A stretch of 64,000 bases of DNA from JAQVEM01 sp964603595 (GTDB lineage: Bacteria; Actinomycetota; Humimicrobiia; Humimicrobiales; Humimicrobiaceae). How positions within the stretch are numbered: position 1 is the stretch's first letter; every line of letters begins with the position of its first letter. Positions 63,678 through 64,000 of this stretch are shown here, in pieces. The stretch covers positions 124,001 to 188,000 of the forward strand of contig CAZRVN010000001.1 of the NCBI GenBank assembly GCA_964603595.1, given 5' to 3'. Position numbers and translations under genes: made by a program. The notes below the pieces were generated by a model. That model saw only the letters and a program-made list of their open reading frames with translations. It had not been told where the DNA came from and did no database searches.

Positions 63678-63950
63678 ATGAACGAAGACATTAAATTACT
63701 TAAAGTTTCTACAAAATCAAAACCAAACTCGGTAGCAGGTGCTATAGCAGGAATGATAAGGAGTAATAGCAGAGTCAAAATTCAAACAATAGGCGCAGGA
63801 GCATTAAATCAGGCAGTAAAAGGAATAGCAATAGCAAGGGGATTTATAGCTCCAACCGGACAGGAATTAGTATGCACGCCATATTTTAAGGATATAGAAG
63901 TTAACGGGGAAACAAAGACTGCTATTGTGCTTAATATTGAGTCCAGATAA
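63678..63950 (+). CDS. spoVS: Stage V sporulation protein S (SpoVS)
   Basis: A 90-residue member of the highly conserved SpoVS/Alba-like family: LLKVSTKSKPNSVAGAIAGM, GAGALNQAVKGIAIARGF and LVCTPYFKDIEVNGE. In Bacillus it affects septation and spore coat assembly, and the fold suggests nucleic-acid binding. It also occurs in bacteria that do not sporulate, so its presence does not prove sporulation. It follows rny and the GHKL gene as the probable third gene of the operon. Confidence 0.96.
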   Translation: MNEDIKLLKVSTKSKPNSVAGAIAGMIRSNSRVKIQTIGAGALNQAVKGIAIARGFIAPTGQELVCTPYFKDIEVNGETKTAIVLNIESR

Positions 63951-64000
63951 TTATTTATTAATGGTCGCCATCAAAACAAATCTTTTAAATTGGCTTATAT

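Noticed and set aside
1..64000. CRISPR arrays, insertion sequences, prophage or integrase genes, rRNA
   Set aside because: No regularly spaced repeats, transposase or integrase motifs or rRNA-like stretches were seen on either strand, although the sugar block shows decay and possible transfer.

Overview
The window is AT-rich bacterial chromosome that looks ordinary and densely coding, apart from one more loosely packed sugar-utilisation block at about 42.1-60.4 kb. The order infC-rpmI-rplT-pheS-pheT ... argC-J-B-D-F-R-G-H ... tyrS matches, from memory, the arrangement in Actinomycetota such as Mycobacterium. The low GC, an RNase Y gene, SpoVS, a CGAAC-type SOS box, a PASTA-bearing class A PBP and an Lnt-like protein fit a Gram-positive-type lineage. 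My inference is a deep-branching, low-GC, probably anaerobic actinobacterial relative. This rests on gene order and protein features only; no rRNA marker is present.

Region by region: (1) 0.1-2.4 kb holds a small membrane coiled-coil protein and a PAS-GGDEF-HD-GYP signalling protein. (2) 2.4-6.8 kb is a minus-strand translesion cassette, dnaE2-like plus dinB, behind a LexA/DinR-type operator. (3) 7.0-17.5 kb is translation: a 3D-domain cell-wall protein, a PH-like protein, tRNA-Gly(GCC), thrS, a radical SAM protein, infC-rpmI-rplT-pheS-pheT behind a clear transcription attenuator, and a metallo-beta-lactamase-fold hydrolase. (4) 17.9-26.4 kb is envelope and export: a MacA-like lipoprotein, a MacB-type ABC ATPase and permease, an OmpR-type two-component pair, a small membrane protein, a flavoprotein reductase and a divergent Lnt. 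(5) 26.4-35.1 kb is a complete argCJBDFRGH operon behind a promoter embedded in an inverted repeat. (6) 35.1-42.1 kb has a U32 protein, a PBP1a with four PASTA repeats, tyrS and an orphan hypA.

(7) 42.1-60.4 kb is a carbohydrate and polyol block: a SorC-family regulator, a MtlD-like dehydrogenase, two FGGY kinases, a zinc alcohol dehydrogenase, an SDR, a sugar ABC importer (binding protein plus two permeases, no ATPase), a fused E1 alpha/beta 2-oxoacid or acetoin dehydrogenase, and E2. It includes a decayed ribose-type ABC locus in which a binding protein is joined to an ATPase. Two regulatory modules occur twice here. One is an operator plus promoter with identical internal spacing. The other is a hairpin leader with an identical outer stem and different but still paired inner stems. 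One copy of each precedes the dead transporter and one copy of each precedes the live one.

(8) 60.4-64 kb has a long untranslated stretch ending in a terminator just ahead of rny, then rny, a MutL/Hsp90-like GHKL ATPase overlapping rny, and spoVS. The rny-GHKL-spoVS trio and the duplicated hairpin leader are the best candidates for undescribed biology. I saw no CRISPR array, insertion sequence, prophage or rRNA. All functional calls come from reading motifs by eye; no database search was done.
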